Shown in pieces: positions 38,614 to 48,400 of a DNA stretch of 64,000 nt (its first letter is position 1; each line of letters begins with the position of its first letter). The stretch covers positions 372,001 through 436,000 of the forward strand of contig NZ_ATVI01000005.1 in the NCBI RefSeq assembly GCF_000420645.1. The letters run 5' to 3'. Under the pieces are notes generated by a model. That model had not been told where the DNA came from. It saw only the letters and a program-made list of their open reading frames with translations, and searched no databases. Origin of the DNA: Nevskia ramosa DSM 11499 (lineage in GTDB: Bacteria; Pseudomonadota; Gammaproteobacteria; Nevskiales; Nevskiaceae). The translations under genes and the position numbers were made by a program.

Positions 38614-39084
38614 TCACTTCACTTCTTCTTCGATCGCGCTGACTTTCTTGTCCGTGAACACCACGCGCACATGATCGCGTTCCTGACGGGTGTTGCTGCT
38701 CAGGTAATACGGATAGAAGCCGGCGCCCGGCCCGTAGAAGCCCGATCCGTAGAAACTGTTGAACGGATAGGCGAAGCCACGATGGTAGAAGCCGGTGTAC
38801 AGCGGCGCGCCCAGCTGATCTTCGTAGCGCGTATAGCGCCAGACCAGGCTGACGCCGTTGGCATCAGTACGCTGGGTGATCCGGTCCGGTTCGCCCATCG
38901 CCAGCTTCACCGCAGTTTCATCGAAGCCGATGCCGATCTTGCCGGCCTTGATCAAGGCCTGCTGTTCCGCCGGTAGCGAATTGAAGGCTTCCGGGTTCTT
39001 GTCGATGCGCGTCTGCGGCGACGCACAAGCCACCAGCAGCAGCGCCATGAGGCCGGGAACGAACAGACGGAACGAGCTTTTCAT
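38614..39084 (-). CDS. Outer-membrane-type lipoprotein with BamE-like repeat
   Basis: 156 residues. The signal ends in lipobox LLVAC near residue 20. The segment GFDETAVKLAMGEPDRI resembles the SmpA/BamE-type turn, and a Gly/Tyr/Phe-rich stretch (GFYHRGFAYPFNSFYG) follows. The C-terminus ends in a beta strand pair (VRVVFTDKKVSAIEEE) like those of small envelope lipoproteins. Function is unknown; the fold suggests an outer-membrane accessory role. Confidence 0.8.
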   Translation of the reverse strand: MKSSFRLFVPGLMALLLVACASPQTRIDKNPEAFNSLPAEQQALIKAGKIGIGFDETAVKLAMGEPDRITQRTDANGVSLVWRYTRYEDQLGAPLYTGFYHRGFAYPFNSFYGSGFYGPGAGFYPYYLSSNTRQERDHVRVVFTDKKVSAIEEEVK

Positions 39085-39236
39085 CGAGACACCCTCGGGG
39101 CGGGAACAGCTTGCTGGGCAACAGCTTACAGACCGCGGCGGCGATCGGAGAGTTCAGGGTTCGGGATCGCCAGCAGCGAGGTCACTGCTGCATTCACGGC
39201 AAGCGACAGGAGCGGGTGCGCTGCTTGTTTACAAAT

Positions 39237-39255
39237 GCAAATGATTATCATTAAA
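39237..39255 (+). promoter_or_regulatory. Fur box upstream of the gene at 39328
   Basis: GCAAATGATTATCATTAAA matches the 19-base Fur consensus at about 15 positions, including the core ATGATWATCAT. It lies 73 bases before the ATG, in AT-rich DNA, with no competing gene on the plus strand. Confidence 0.82.
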
Positions 39256-39327
39256 TAGATCGAACAAACCGCAGCGAAGCGAAGCCGCTAGCCAGCCGGA
39301 CCCCTGTCTGCACAAGGAGGGCTGGTC

Positions 39328-40005
39328 ATGCCGATTACAGATTCAGGTGCGTTACGCGGTATCGGCTGCGTTGCTCCTCACTCGATGCCGATGGCCGGCG
39401 ATCGCTTGCTTCAGCATCGGCCACAGGCATTTCTGGATGCGCTGTACCAGTCAGCCCGGGCACCTTTGTGGCGTTTGCGCCGGACCGAAAGTTTGCTGTC
39501 GGCGGAGTCTGGCCGGCTGTTGCGGCAGATGGTCGATGTCAGTGCCGCGCGGCTGGTGGTGGCTTTGGGTAGCGCCGATGGCGTAGCCGCCGTCTGGCTG
39601 GCCGATGCGCTGAGGGAAGCGGCGGGTGGCCGTGGCGATCGCGCCCTGATCGCTTTCGAGCGTGATGCAGACGCCGCACAGCGAGCGCGTGCGGCGCTGC
39701 GTGGCGCTGGCATTTCCCGCTATGTCGATATCCGCTGCGACAACCCGACGCGGCTGCTCGGCGAGCTCGACACGCCCATCGACCTCGTGCTGCTGCTCGA
39801 CAGCTTCGATACCGAGGCGACAGCGCTGCTGCCGCAACTGACCGCCAAGCTCCGGCCCGGCGGCATCCTGATCGTCCCGCAGATCCAGCGACGGCGGCGA
39901 GCCCTGGCCGGCTGGCTGGCTACCGTTCGCGCGCCAGACGGCCCTTATCGCAGCCTGAGCTTGCCGATCGACGGCGGTCTCGAATGGTCGGTGAAACAAG
40001 CATGA
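39328..40005 (+). CDS. Class I SAM-methyltransferase-like protein, Fur-regulated
   Basis: 225 residues from the ATG at 39328, which has AAGGAGG about 7 bases upstream. The middle part looks like a Rossmann methyltransferase: ARLVVALGSADGVAAVWLADAL for strand 1 and the Gly loop, then IAFERDADAAQRARAALRGA as in O-methyltransferase family 3, and LVLLLDSFDTEA and LRPGGILIVPQ. The Gly-rich loop is degenerate (LGSADGV), so SAM binding should be tested. Behind a Fur box, it may act in iron limitation, for example in siderophore or redox metabolism. No siderophore genes are adjacent. Confidence 0.65.
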   Translation: MPITDSGALRGIGCVAPHSMPMAGDRLLQHRPQAFLDALYQSARAPLWRLRRTESLLSAESGRLLRQMVDVSAARLVVALGSADGVAAVWLADALREAAGGRGDRALIAFERDADAAQRARAALRGAGISRYVDIRCDNPTRLLGELDTPIDLVLLLDSFDTEATALLPQLTAKLRPGGILIVPQIQRRRRALAGWLATVRAPDGPYRSLSLPIDGGLEWSVKQA

Positions 40006-40129
40006 ACAATTTCGGATTCGTCTCTCTTACGCCACGTGCGCGCCTCCATGAAACCACGCGCCGTGTCGTATTCCGTCTCGTCTCGTTGAGGAGTTCGACG
40101 ACGGCTTTCTATTCCTCAAGCTTGGCCAT

Positions 40130-40330
40130 TTGCACGAGGGCTGGCTGATGTGCGGACGTTGCGAGTTGTGTCCGCCAGCCGCCGAAGGTGACCGCAGCAA
40201 GTGCGGAAAGCTGGCTGCCACTGTCAGAACCGACGCGTCGGTACAGCCGAAATCGGAGCGCCTGGAAGCGCTGCTGGCGCGACGGAAAATCCAGGAGCCG
40301 GCGCAGCCGGCAACCACGGGTTTGCCGTGA
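40130..40330 (+). CDS. Small Cys-rich protein, unknown
   Basis: 66 residues from a TTG at 40130, or 60 from the ATG at 40148 (start unresolved). Four cysteines cluster in CGRCELC and a later SKCGK, like a metal site. The frame stays open upstream to about 40052 without an ATG. Its TGA overlaps a GTG start of the next gene, which supports translation. The C-terminal part (ERLEALLARRKI) looks helical. It lies 124 bases after the methyltransferase-like gene and could be under the same Fur box. No family is recognised. Confidence 0.5.
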   Translation: MHEGWLMCGRCELCPPAAEGDRSKCGKLAATVRTDASVQPKSERLEALLARRKIQEPAQPATTGLP

Positions 40331-40683
40331 GCCACCTTTTCAGTCCGATCGCCGATGCGCCGCTGCTGCTGATCGCGGCAGTCTGGTTGAGCAGCGGCCT
40401 GCGCAATCGCGATCCTTCAGCAAGGCTCGAACTGCTGGCCGCCAGCCTGATGCTGGCGTCGGCCTCCGCCGTGCTGTGGAACGCACTGGGCGGCGCTGCG
40501 GTGATGTGGACTATCGGATTTTCGCACCTGGCGCTGGTGCTGGTGGCGATCGTGGTCGCTGGGCTTGGTCAGGCGATTCCGGCCGAAGGATTCGCCCTGC
40601 GCAGCGCCCGTTATGCCGCCGGCGTCGGCTTGTCGGGCGTCGTGCTCGCGGCCAGCTTGGGCCAGTACGCACCAAGCGCCTGA
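40327..40683 (+). CDS. Small four-helix membrane protein, unknown
   Basis: 118 residues from a GTG that overlaps the preceding stop (GTGA). Four hydrophobic segments span nearly the whole length (for example PLLLIAAVWLSSG, LMLASASAVLWNALGG, LALVLVAIVVAGLG and a last one near 95-110). No motif is visible. The 3' end overlaps the convergent TetR gene tail by about 73 bases, which is long; either end may be shorter in life. It may be co-expressed with the Cys-rich protein. Confidence 0.55.
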   Translation: MSHLFSPIADAPLLLIAAVWLSSGLRNRDPSARLELLAASLMLASASAVLWNALGGAAVMWTIGFSHLALVLVAIVVAGLGQAIPAEGFALRSARYAAGVGLSGVVLAASLGQYAPSA

Positions 40684-41357
40684 TAGATCGCCAGGCAGTT
40701 GCGCAGCACCACATCGAACGGCGTCTTCAGACCCTCGCGCACCCAGTGGGTCGCGATATGGATGTTGGAACCGAGCAGGCCACTGGCGATCAGGTCGAGG
40801 TCGACGCCGCGCGAAGCGGCGTCCGGAAACAGCTGATCGATGAAGCGGCGGGTCAGCTCCATGTACTCGCGGGTGATCTGGCCGGAGATCTGCTGCACGT
40901 CATGACTGATGCTGATCGCATCGATCAGCATCACCCGCGCGCGTCGGGGATCGTCCCGGATGAACTCGAGCAGCACGCGCAGGGCAGCGCCAGCCAACAC
41001 GTCGATCCGGCCGCTGCTGTCCGAGGTGCTGCTGTTGGTATTCGCCGCGATCAAGGCGGCAAGCGTGGCCTGCTTCAGCTGGCCGTTCAGCTGCAGGTAC
41101 AGCGCGCTGAACAGCGCTTCCAGGCTTTTGAAGGATTCGTAGAAGTAGCGTTCGGTAAGCCCGGCGCCGGCACAGATTTCCCGAACCGTCACCGCGTGGA
41201 AGCCGCGGGTGCCGAAGGCTTCCAGCGCGGCCACCAGCAGCAGCGCCCGGCGCTGGGCGACGCGATCCTGCATCGGCAGGCCTTTCATCGGCCGCAGTTT
41301 CGGTGTCGAGATCGGGGCAGCGATCCGACGTCTCGGAGAGAGTTGATTTTCTTTCAT
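40611..41357 (-). CDS. TetR-family repressor of the monooxygenase operon
   Basis: 248 residues; a shorter start at the Met near residue 29 is possible. The helix-turn-helix is at about residues 45-75 (TVREICAGAGLTERYFYESF), followed by a large helical ligand domain. It is divergent from the Baeyer-Villiger monooxygenase gene with two palindromes in the 74-base gap, the usual autoregulated layout. The effector is probably a ketone or steroid-like substrate of the neighbours, which is inferred. Confidence 0.88.
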   Translation of the reverse strand: MKENQLSPRRRIAAPISTPKLRPMKGLPMQDRVAQRRALLLVAALEAFGTRGFHAVTVREICAGAGLTERYFYESFKSLEALFSALYLQLNGQLKQATLAALIAANTNSSTSDSSGRIDVLAGAALRVLLEFIRDDPRRARVMLIDAISISHDVQQISGQITREYMELTRRFIDQLFPDAASRGVDLDLIASGLLGSNIHIATHWVREGLKTPFDVVLRNCLAIYQALGAYWPKLAASTTPDKPTPAA

Positions 41358-41366
41358 GGCGACATA

Positions 41367-41414
41367 TTGACATCAAACGTTGTCAAAAGTTAGATTGACA
41401 ACGTGCATTGTCAA
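41367..41414. promoter_or_regulatory. Two 20-bp palindromic operators for the TetR protein
   Basis: Site 1 (41367-41386) pairs TTGACA with TGTCAA; site 2 (41395-41414) pairs TTGACAA with TTGTCAA around 6 bases. Their starts are 28 bases apart, and together they cover most of the divergent gap. Confidence 0.85.
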
Positions 41415-41431
41415 ACACGAGGAAAGAACAG

Positions 41432-42931
41432 ATGGCGTACGACGCGGGCAAACCGAACGAGAACAAGCAGATCCTGATCATCGGCAGCGGCTTCGCCGGC
41501 CTGTGCATGGCGATCAAGCTGCGCGAACAGGGCATCGAAGACTTCCAGATCCTGGAGCGCGGCGACGATGTCGGCGGCACCTGGCGCGACAACCATTACC
41601 CGGGCTGCGCCTGCGACGTGCAGTCGCACCTCTATTCGTTCTCGTTCGAACCGAACCCGGAGTGGACGCGGATGTTCGCGCGCCAGCCGGAGATCAAGGC
41701 CTATCTCGAAAAGTGCGCCGCGAAGTACGATCTGCGCCGCCACATCGTGTTCGGCGCCAACGTCCAGAACGCCCGTTATGACGAAGCCGCTGCGACCTGG
41801 ACGGTGAAGACCGCCGACGGCCGCAGCTTCAGCGGCCGCGTGCTGGTGTCCGGCATGGGTGGCCTGTCGAATCCGGCGATGCCGAACGTCAAGGGCCTGA
41901 ACTCTTTCAAGGGCAAGGCCTTCCATTCGGCGCACTGGGATCATAGCTACGACCTCACCGACAAGCGCGTGGCCGTGATCGGCACCGGCGCCAGCGCCAT
42001 CCAGTTCGTGCCACAGATCCAGAAAACGGCGAAGCGCGTCGACCTCTACCAGCGCACCGCGCCGTGGATCATGCCGAAGCCGGATCGCGAGATCGGCCCG
42101 ACTGAGCGCCGCCTGTACAAGGCGCTGCCGGCGCTGCAGAACGCTTACCGCACGGCGATCTACTGGATGCTGGAATCACGGGTGCTTGGCTTTGCCGTCA
42201 ACCCGAAGCTGATGACGATGGTCGAAGGTGTTGCCCGTGGTCACATCAAGCGCCAGATCAAGGACCCGGCGCTGCGCATCAAGGTCACGCCGGATTACAC
42301 GATCGGCTGCAAGCGCATCCTGATTTCCAATGATTACTACCCGGCGCTGGCTCAGGCCAATGTCGAAGTGATCACCAACGACATCGTCGAAGTACGCGCC
42401 AACTCGGTGGTCGACAGCGCCGGCAACGAGCGTGCGGTTGACGCGATCATCTACGGCACCGGCTTCAAGGCGCAGGACCCGATGCCGCGCGGCACCGTGT
42501 TCGGCACCGGCGGCGTCGATCTGCTCGATGCCTGGAAGACGGGCCCCGAGGCCTACCTCGGCCTGTCGGTCGCCGGCTTCCCGAACTTCTTCATGCTGGT
42601 CGGCCCGAACACCGGCCTCGGTCACAACTCGATGGTGTTCATGATCGAGTCGCAGGTCGCCTACGTGATGGACGCGCTGAAGACCATGCGCAAGCAGAAG
42701 CTGCGCGCCGTCGACGTCAAGCCGGATGCGCAGGTGACGTTCAACAAGGGCATTCAGGGACAGCTCTCGAAGACAGTCTGGACCTCCGGCTGCAAGAGCT
42801 GGTACGTCGACGCCAACGGCAAGAACACCACGCTGTGGCCCGGCTTCACCTTCATCTACCGCGGCAAGACGCGCCGCTTCCCGGCGACCGCCTACCGGCT
42901 GGAACGCGATAGCACGACAGTTGCCGCCTGA
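41432..42931 (+). CDS. Flavin-containing Baeyer-Villiger monooxygenase
   Basis: 499 residues from the ATG at 41432 (AGGAAAG upstream); an upstream TTG is inside operator 2. The FAD site GSGFAG lies at 18-23, the NADPH site GTGASAIQ near 190, and the type I Baeyer-Villiger fingerprint FKGKAFHSAHWD lies between them. It inserts oxygen next to a ketone, making an ester or lactone, in the cytosol. It is followed by an SDR (45 bases). The natural substrate cannot be read from sequence; the CAC-DVQSHLYSFSF region is typical of cyclohexanone- and acetone-type enzymes. Confidence 0.93.
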   Translation: MAYDAGKPNENKQILIIGSGFAGLCMAIKLREQGIEDFQILERGDDVGGTWRDNHYPGCACDVQSHLYSFSFEPNPEWTRMFARQPEIKAYLEKCAAKYDLRRHIVFGANVQNARYDEAAATWTVKTADGRSFSGRVLVSGMGGLSNPAMPNVKGLNSFKGKAFHSAHWDHSYDLTDKRVAVIGTGASAIQFVPQIQKTAKRVDLYQRTAPWIMPKPDREIGPTERRLYKALPALQNAYRTAIYWMLESRVLGFAVNPKLMTMVEGVARGHIKRQIKDPALRIKVTPDYTIGCKRILISNDYYPALAQANVEVITNDIVEVRANSVVDSAGNERAVDAIIYGTGFKAQDPMPRGTVFGTGGVDLLDAWKTGPEAYLGLSVAGFPNFFMLVGPNTGLGHNSMVFMIESQVAYVMDALKTMRKQKLRAVDVKPDAQVTFNKGIQGQLSKTVWTSGCKSWYVDANGKNTTLWPGFTFIYRGKTRRFPATAYRLERDSTTVAA

Positions 42932-42976
42932 TCCATCACGCCTGCAAGAACAACCAAAAGAACGAGAAAAGACACG

Positions 42977-43816
42977 ATGAAATCATTTGCCAACAAGGTC
43001 GCCGCGATCACCGGCGCAGCGTCCGGCATGGGCCGCGAACTGGCGCTGGAACTGGCCGCCAAGGGCTGTGCGCTGAGCCTGTCCGACGTCAACACCAAGG
43101 GTCTGGAAGAGACCGCGAAAATGGCCAAGGCCAAGGGTGTGAAAGTCACCACTGCCAAGCTCGACGTTGCCAGCCGCGAGGCGGTCTACGCCTGGGCCGA
43201 GCAGACCGCCAAGGATCACGGCGGCGTCAACCTGATCTTCAACAACGCCGGCGTCGCACTCAATGCGCCGCTGGACGCGATCTCCCAGAAGGATTTCGAG
43301 TGGATCGTCGACATCAACTTCTGGGGCGTGGTCTACGGCAGCCAGGCGTTCCTGCCGTACCTGAAGGCCAGCGGTGACGGCCACATCATCAACACCTCGA
43401 GCCTGTTCGGCCTGATCGGCACGCCGGGCACCGGCGCCTACTCGGCCACCAAGTTCGCGGTGCGCGGCTACACCGAATCCCTGCGCATCGAGCTGGACAT
43501 GATGAACTGCGGCGTCAGCGCCACCTGTGTGCATCCGGGCGGCATCCGCACCGAGATCAACCGCAGCGCCCGCATCGCCGAAGGCACCGAAAAGCTGTTC
43601 GGCGTCAGCGGTGAAAAGGCGCGGGACAAGTTCGACAAGCTGCTTAACCTCACCTCGGCGAACAAGGCAGCGCGGATCATCCTGCGGGCGGTGGAGAAGA
43701 ACTCACGCCGCGTGGTCGTCGGCCCGGATGCCAAGTTCATGGACATTCTCGTGCGTCTGCTCGGCTCGGCCTACCAGCCGCTGATCGCTGCCAACACCAA
43801 GCGCATGCTGCGCTGA
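42977..43816 (+). CDS. Short-chain dehydrogenase/reductase
   Basis: 279 residues. The cofactor site TGAASGMG lies near residues 14-21, NNAGVAL near 88, and the catalytic Ser, Tyr and Lys are in INTSSLFG and YSATKFAV. An Asp after strand 2 (LSDVNTKG) suggests NAD preference. It follows the monooxygenase gene in the same operon and could oxidise an alcohol to the ketone used by that enzyme. The last 40 residues carry a basic tail typical of this subgroup. Confidence 0.92.
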   Translation: MKSFANKVAAITGAASGMGRELALELAAKGCALSLSDVNTKGLEETAKMAKAKGVKVTTAKLDVASREAVYAWAEQTAKDHGGVNLIFNNAGVALNAPLDAISQKDFEWIVDINFWGVVYGSQAFLPYLKASGDGHIINTSSLFGLIGTPGTGAYSATKFAVRGYTESLRIELDMMNCGVSATCVHPGGIRTEINRSARIAEGTEKLFGVSGEKARDKFDKLLNLTSANKAARIILRAVEKNSRRVVVGPDAKFMDILVRLLGSAYQPLIAANTKRMLR

Positions 43817-43822
43817 CCGATT

Positions 43823-43858
43823 TGCGCGACTGCCGTCCTGAGTGACGGCAGTCGCGCA
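43823..43858. terminator. Perfect 15-bp hairpin after the SDR gene
   Basis: Arms 43823-43837 and 43844-43858 pair fully around a 6-base loop. There is no T-run, so it could stop transcription only with help, or protect the message end. The SDR stop lies 6 bases before it and yajD starts 17 bases after. Confidence 0.7.
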
Positions 43859-43875
43859 GCCGCTAAACTGCCGGC

Positions 43876-44235
43876 ATGAGCACCAACAAGACGCCGGACC
43901 GGTCGAAGCTCGACCAGATCATCATCGACACCCGGCGCAATGCCGACGCCCGCGAACTCGGCTACCGGGAGCAGGCGCTGAAGTTGTATCCCTGGGTCTG
44001 CGGCCGCTGCGCCCGCACCTTCGAACGCGCCAACCTGCGCGAACTGACCGTGCATCACCGCAACCACAACCACGACGACAATCCGTCCGATGGCAGCAAC
44101 TGGGAACTGCTTTGCCTGTACTGCCACGACAACGAACATCAGCGCTATATCGACAAGACCACGGTCGGCAACGCCAAGGACAAGCTGTCGACCGGCAATC
44201 CGTTTGCCGATCTGAAGTCGCTGCTGAAGAAGTAG
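43876..44235 (+). CDS. yajD: YajD-family HNH nuclease
   Basis: 119 residues. The zinc cysteines CGRC and CLYCH and the HNH core VHHRNHNHDDNPSDGSNW are complete. It is a stand-alone HNH protein of the YajD type, common in proteobacteria. It has no mobile-element context. The biochemical role of the family is not settled. It ends 3 bases from the convergent HPP-CBS gene. Confidence 0.9.
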   Translation: MSTNKTPDRSKLDQIIIDTRRNADARELGYREQALKLYPWVCGRCARTFERANLRELTVHHRNHNHDDNPSDGSNWELLCLYCHDNEHQRYIDKTTVGNAKDKLSTGNPFADLKSLLKK

Positions 44236-44238
44236 CGA

Positions 44239-45423
44239 CTAGCGGGCTACGGCCTGCTCCGGCTCGATGACCCGAGCCAAAGCCCGGACGAAATCCGACT
44301 GCGTGATGATGCCGACCAGCTTGCTGTCGGCATCGACGATCGGCAGATGGTGATGACCATCGGCCGAGAACGAAGCGACGAGGTCGACGATCAGCCGATC
44401 CTCGCGGGCCACACGCACTCTGCGGGTCATGATCTGGCCGACCACTTCCGGCTTGGTCGATAGCAAGGTGCCGGTGCTGCGCACCAGTTCCTTCACTCGC
44501 TCGCCCAGCCCCTCGTGAGCATCGAGATTGGCCTGGCGCAGGAAATCCGCCTGGGTGACGATGCCGGCGATGCGGCCGCCACGATCGGTCACCGGCAGTG
44601 CTTTGACGTGATGCCGGCGCATCAGCGCCCAGGCGTCCTGCAAGCCATCGCCGAACTGCACCGTGACCGGCTCGCGCGACATGATGTCGGCGCAGCGCAG
44701 CCCGCCGAACAGGCGGTGGTAGGCATTCAGCTCGGTTTGGCGCAGCAGGCCTTCAAGGTCGTCGCGGCTGACGTCGAGCACCTCGTTGTAGCGGGCGAGG
44801 GCCTTGTCGAAATCCGCCGAATTGAAGCGTGACGGAATCTCGCCGGCCGGCGCTTTCGCCGGCTGTTGCGAGTGCGGATAGCGGCGGCCAGTTGCCCGGT
44901 GGAATGCGCTGCCTGCGAGCACCAGCAGCAAGGTATTGACAGCGACCGGGAACAGCGCGAAGCGGAAGTCATGAACCTGCAGCAGCACCGCGGTCAGCGC
45001 TACCGCGCCGCCCGGTGGATGCAGACAACGCAGGCTGAACATCGCGGCGATCGACAGGCTGGCGGCCAGTGCGGCGACCACGAAAGCCGGCTCGCCGATC
45101 CAGCGCACGCAGGCGATGCCGACCACTGCCGAAACCGTGTTGCCGGCGACGGCCGCCCAGGGCTGGGCCATCGGTCCCGCGGGTGCTGCGAACACCAGCA
45201 CCGCCGAAGCGCCGAGCGAGGCGACCATCCAGACGCCATCGATGCCGGCAACGCCGGCCAGACTATGGCTCAGCAGCGCGGCGAGGCCGACACCGATCGC
45301 GGCACCGGCCACCACGCGCAGCCGCTCGCGTCCGGCCAGGGTCACCGGAGCCGGCAGCAGCGACAGGAAAACGTTCTTGATCGCTCCGGCCAGCGGAGCA
45401 GAAGGAGTGGGCGACGAGTTCAT
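44239..45423 (-). CDS. HPP-family membrane protein with two CBS domains
   Basis: 394 residues. The first about 175 residues form the four-helix HPP domain (LHPPGGAVAL is its signature). A linker leads to a pair of CBS domains at about 235-290 and 315-380 (MSREPVTVQ and MTRRVRVARED mark their starts). HPP proteins have been linked to nitrite transport in some bacteria and plastids; the CBS pair may bind adenine nucleotides and gate it. It is monocistronic as far as I can see. Confidence 0.88.
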   Translation of the reverse strand: MNSSPTPSAPLAGAIKNVFLSLLPAPVTLAGRERLRVVAGAAIGVGLAALLSHSLAGVAGIDGVWMVASLGASAVLVFAAPAGPMAQPWAAVAGNTVSAVVGIACVRWIGEPAFVVAALAASLSIAAMFSLRCLHPPGGAVALTAVLLQVHDFRFALFPVAVNTLLLVLAGSAFHRATGRRYPHSQQPAKAPAGEIPSRFNSADFDKALARYNEVLDVSRDDLEGLLRQTELNAYHRLFGGLRCADIMSREPVTVQFGDGLQDAWALMRRHHVKALPVTDRGGRIAGIVTQADFLRQANLDAHEGLGERVKELVRSTGTLLSTKPEVVGQIMTRRVRVAREDRLIVDLVASFSADGHHHLPIVDADSKLVGIITQSDFVRALARVIEPEQAVAR

Positions 45424-45464
45424 CCGCGCAGTTTATCGCGCGGGTCTCGTCGCCCCCCGTTGGC

Positions 45465-48400
45465 TTACAGCCCGTTCGGTCGCCGCAGATCCAGCGTGTG
45501 CGGATAGTCCGGGTTGATCTTTTCCTCGGCCGGCCAATACGGGTTCGGCGTGTGGCCGAACGGCGTGAAGCGGCTCAGGAAGCGCGCTTCGGCCTCGTAG
45601 GCGTTGACCGGGAAGGTTTCGTAATTGCGGCCGGCCGGGTGGGCGACGTGGTAGGTGCAACCAGCGACCGGACGCTTGTTCCAGGCGTCGTAGAGATCGA
45701 ATACCAAAGGCGTATGGACGCCGATCGATGGATGCAACGCCGATGGCGGATGCCAGGCGCGATAGCGCAGGCCGGCCACGTATTCGCCCCTCACGCCGGT
45801 GTTCAGCAGCGGCAGGCGACGGCCACCGGCGGTGACGAAGTGACGGCCCTCGGTCAGCCCGGTGACTCTCACCTGCAGACGCTCCATCGACGAATCGACA
45901 TAGCGCGCCGTGCCACCGACGGCGTTCTCCTCGCCGAGCACCGGCCAGGGCTCCAGCGCGTGGCGGATTTCCAGTTCGACCTGGCCGTGACGCACGGCGC
46001 CATGGCGCGGGAAGCGGAACTCGAAGTGCGGCGCGAACCAGTCGAGCTTGAACGGGAAATCGGCGCGATTGAGATCGCCCACCACTTCGCCGAGATCGCT
46101 CCAGACGTAGTGCGGCAGCATGAATTTGTCGTGCAGCTGTGTGCCCCAGCGAACCAGCGGCTGGGTGTAAGGCTGCTCCCAGAACCAGGCGATCAGGGAC
46201 CGCAGCAGCAGCTGCTGGGCCAGGCTCATCTGGGCGTGCGGCGGCATCTCGAAAGCGCGGAATTCGACCAGGCCGAGACGGCCGGTCGGGCCATCCGGCG
46301 AATACAGCTTGTCGATCGAGATTTCGGTGCGATGGGTGTTGCCGGTGAGATCGGTCAGCAGGTTGCGCAGGGTGCGATCGATCATCCACAGCGGCACCTG
46401 CTGGCCGGGTGGCGGCAACTGGCTGAGCGCGATTTCAAGCTCGTAGAGTGCGGAATCCTGCGCTTCGTCGATGCGCGGATGCTGCGACGTGGCACCGATG
46501 AACAGACCCGAGAAGAAGTACGACAGCGACGGATGGTTCTGCCAGTAGCGGATCAGCGAACCGAGCACGTCCGGCCGGCGCAGGAACGGCGAATCGGCCG
46601 GCGTGGCGCCGCCGACGACGAAATGGTTGCCGCCACCGGTGCCGACCGAGCGGCCATCGATGAGGAATTTCTCGGTGGCCAGACGGGCCAGCCGCGCTTC
46701 CTCGTAGACGGTCAGCGTGGTTTCGCGCAGCTCTTCCCAGCTGTGCGAAGGATGGATGTTGACTTCGATGACGCCCGGGTCCGGTGTGACCTTGAGGACG
46801 TTGATGCGGTGATCGTTCGGCGGCGAATAGCCTTCGATGCGCACCGGCGTGTCGAGTTCGGCCGAGGCATCCTCGATCGCCGCGACCAGCTCCAGATAAT
46901 CCTCGATCGACTCGGTCGGCGGCAGGAACACGCAGAGATGGCCTTCGCGCGGTTCCACCGTCAGCGCAGTGCGGACGTTGCCACCTTCCAGATAGGCGCC
47001 ACGGCGCACCGGTTCCGGCTGGTCCTCCTCGGCAGTCAGACGCTGGCGACGCTCGCGCAGACGAGCGGCGATGTCGGTTTCGGCTTCCTCGCGCTTTTCG
47101 CCGGACGATTGCAGGAACGGCTGGCGGCGGCCATCGAAGGCCGGCAGCGGCTTCGCGGTCTGGAAATCGACCGCCATCGGGTCATACGGAATCAGGGTCG
47201 GGAAGCGCGACGGCGGCAGCCAGGGCAGGGCATCGAGCGGCAGACGGAAGCCGATCGGCGAATCGCCCGGGATCAGGAACATGCGCTTCTGGCGAAAGCT
47301 CCAGCGCTCGGAAATCCAGGCGCGTGACTGCCAGCGCTGCACCGGCAGCGCGTAGCCACGCGGCACGTCCAGCCCGCGCTCGAAGACCTTGGCGAGGCGC
47401 GAGCGCTCTTCCGGGTCCTTCAGTTTGCTGTCTTCCGGCAGCACGTTGTCCGGCAACTGGCGCTCGCGGTGCAGATAGAAGAACGCGTCCTCGTAACCGG
47501 GCACGGCGTTTTCGGGGCTCACTTCGAGCCGGTTGGCGATGCCGCGCACCAGCAGCGCCGCGGCTTCGATGGTCGGCTTGGTCTTGCCCTCGGCGAGATC
47601 GGTGCGAACGATCGGCTTGCCGTCGCCACGCCAGTACAGCGCATAGGCCCAGCGCGGCAGCGATTCACCTGGATACCACTTGCCCTGGCCGTAGGTCAGC
47701 AGACCGCCGCCTTTCTCGGCCGGCGCGAAACGGTCACGCAGACGGCGGATCAGGATGTTGGCCAGCCCCTGCTTGGTCGGGCCGACAGCCGCGATGTTCC
47801 ACTCCTCGCCCTGCATGTCGTCGATCGAGATGAAGGTCGGTTCGCCGCCCATGGTCAGGCGCACGTCGCCGGCCTTGAGCCGGGCATCGACGGCCAGGCC
47901 CAGCGTGTCGATCGCCTTCCACTGCGTCTCTGTGTACGGCTTGGTCACCCGCGGCGATTCGAACAGGCGGGTGACGATCATCGAATGGCCGAACTCGGTA
48001 TCGAGATCGCCCTTGCCTTCGAAGCTCATCGAGCCGGTGATCGGTGCCGCACTCGATGGTTCCGGCGTTGCGCACAGCGGAATATGGCCTTCGCCGGTCA
48101 GCAGGCCCGAGGTCGGGTCGAGGCCGACCCAGCCGGCGCCAGGCAGATAGACCTCGCACCAGGCGTGCAGATCGGTGAAATCGTGATCGGTGCCGGACGG
48201 GCCATCGAGCGATTTCACGTCCGGCGTCAGCTGGATCAGGTAACCGGAAACGAAGCGCGCGGCCAGCCCGAGCTGACGGAAGATCTGCACCAGCAGCCAG
48301 CCCGAATCGCGACAGGAACCTGAGGCCAGGGTCAGCGTGTCTTCCGGCGTCTGCACGCCGGGTTCGAGGCGGATCAGGTAGCTCACCGCTTCCTGCACGC

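Noticed and set aside
40048-40129. Possible frameshifted start of the Cys-rich protein from the ATG at 40048
   Set aside because: That ATG stops after 13 codons, and joining it to the later frame needs a shift with no supporting Shine-Dalgarno or slippery site; rare codons occur in the intervening stretch.
45433-46389. Minus-strand frame of 318 codons inside the transglutaminase gene
   Set aside because: It is a shifted reading of the DUF2126 region, rich in Arg/Ala/Pro, with no independent motif or start.
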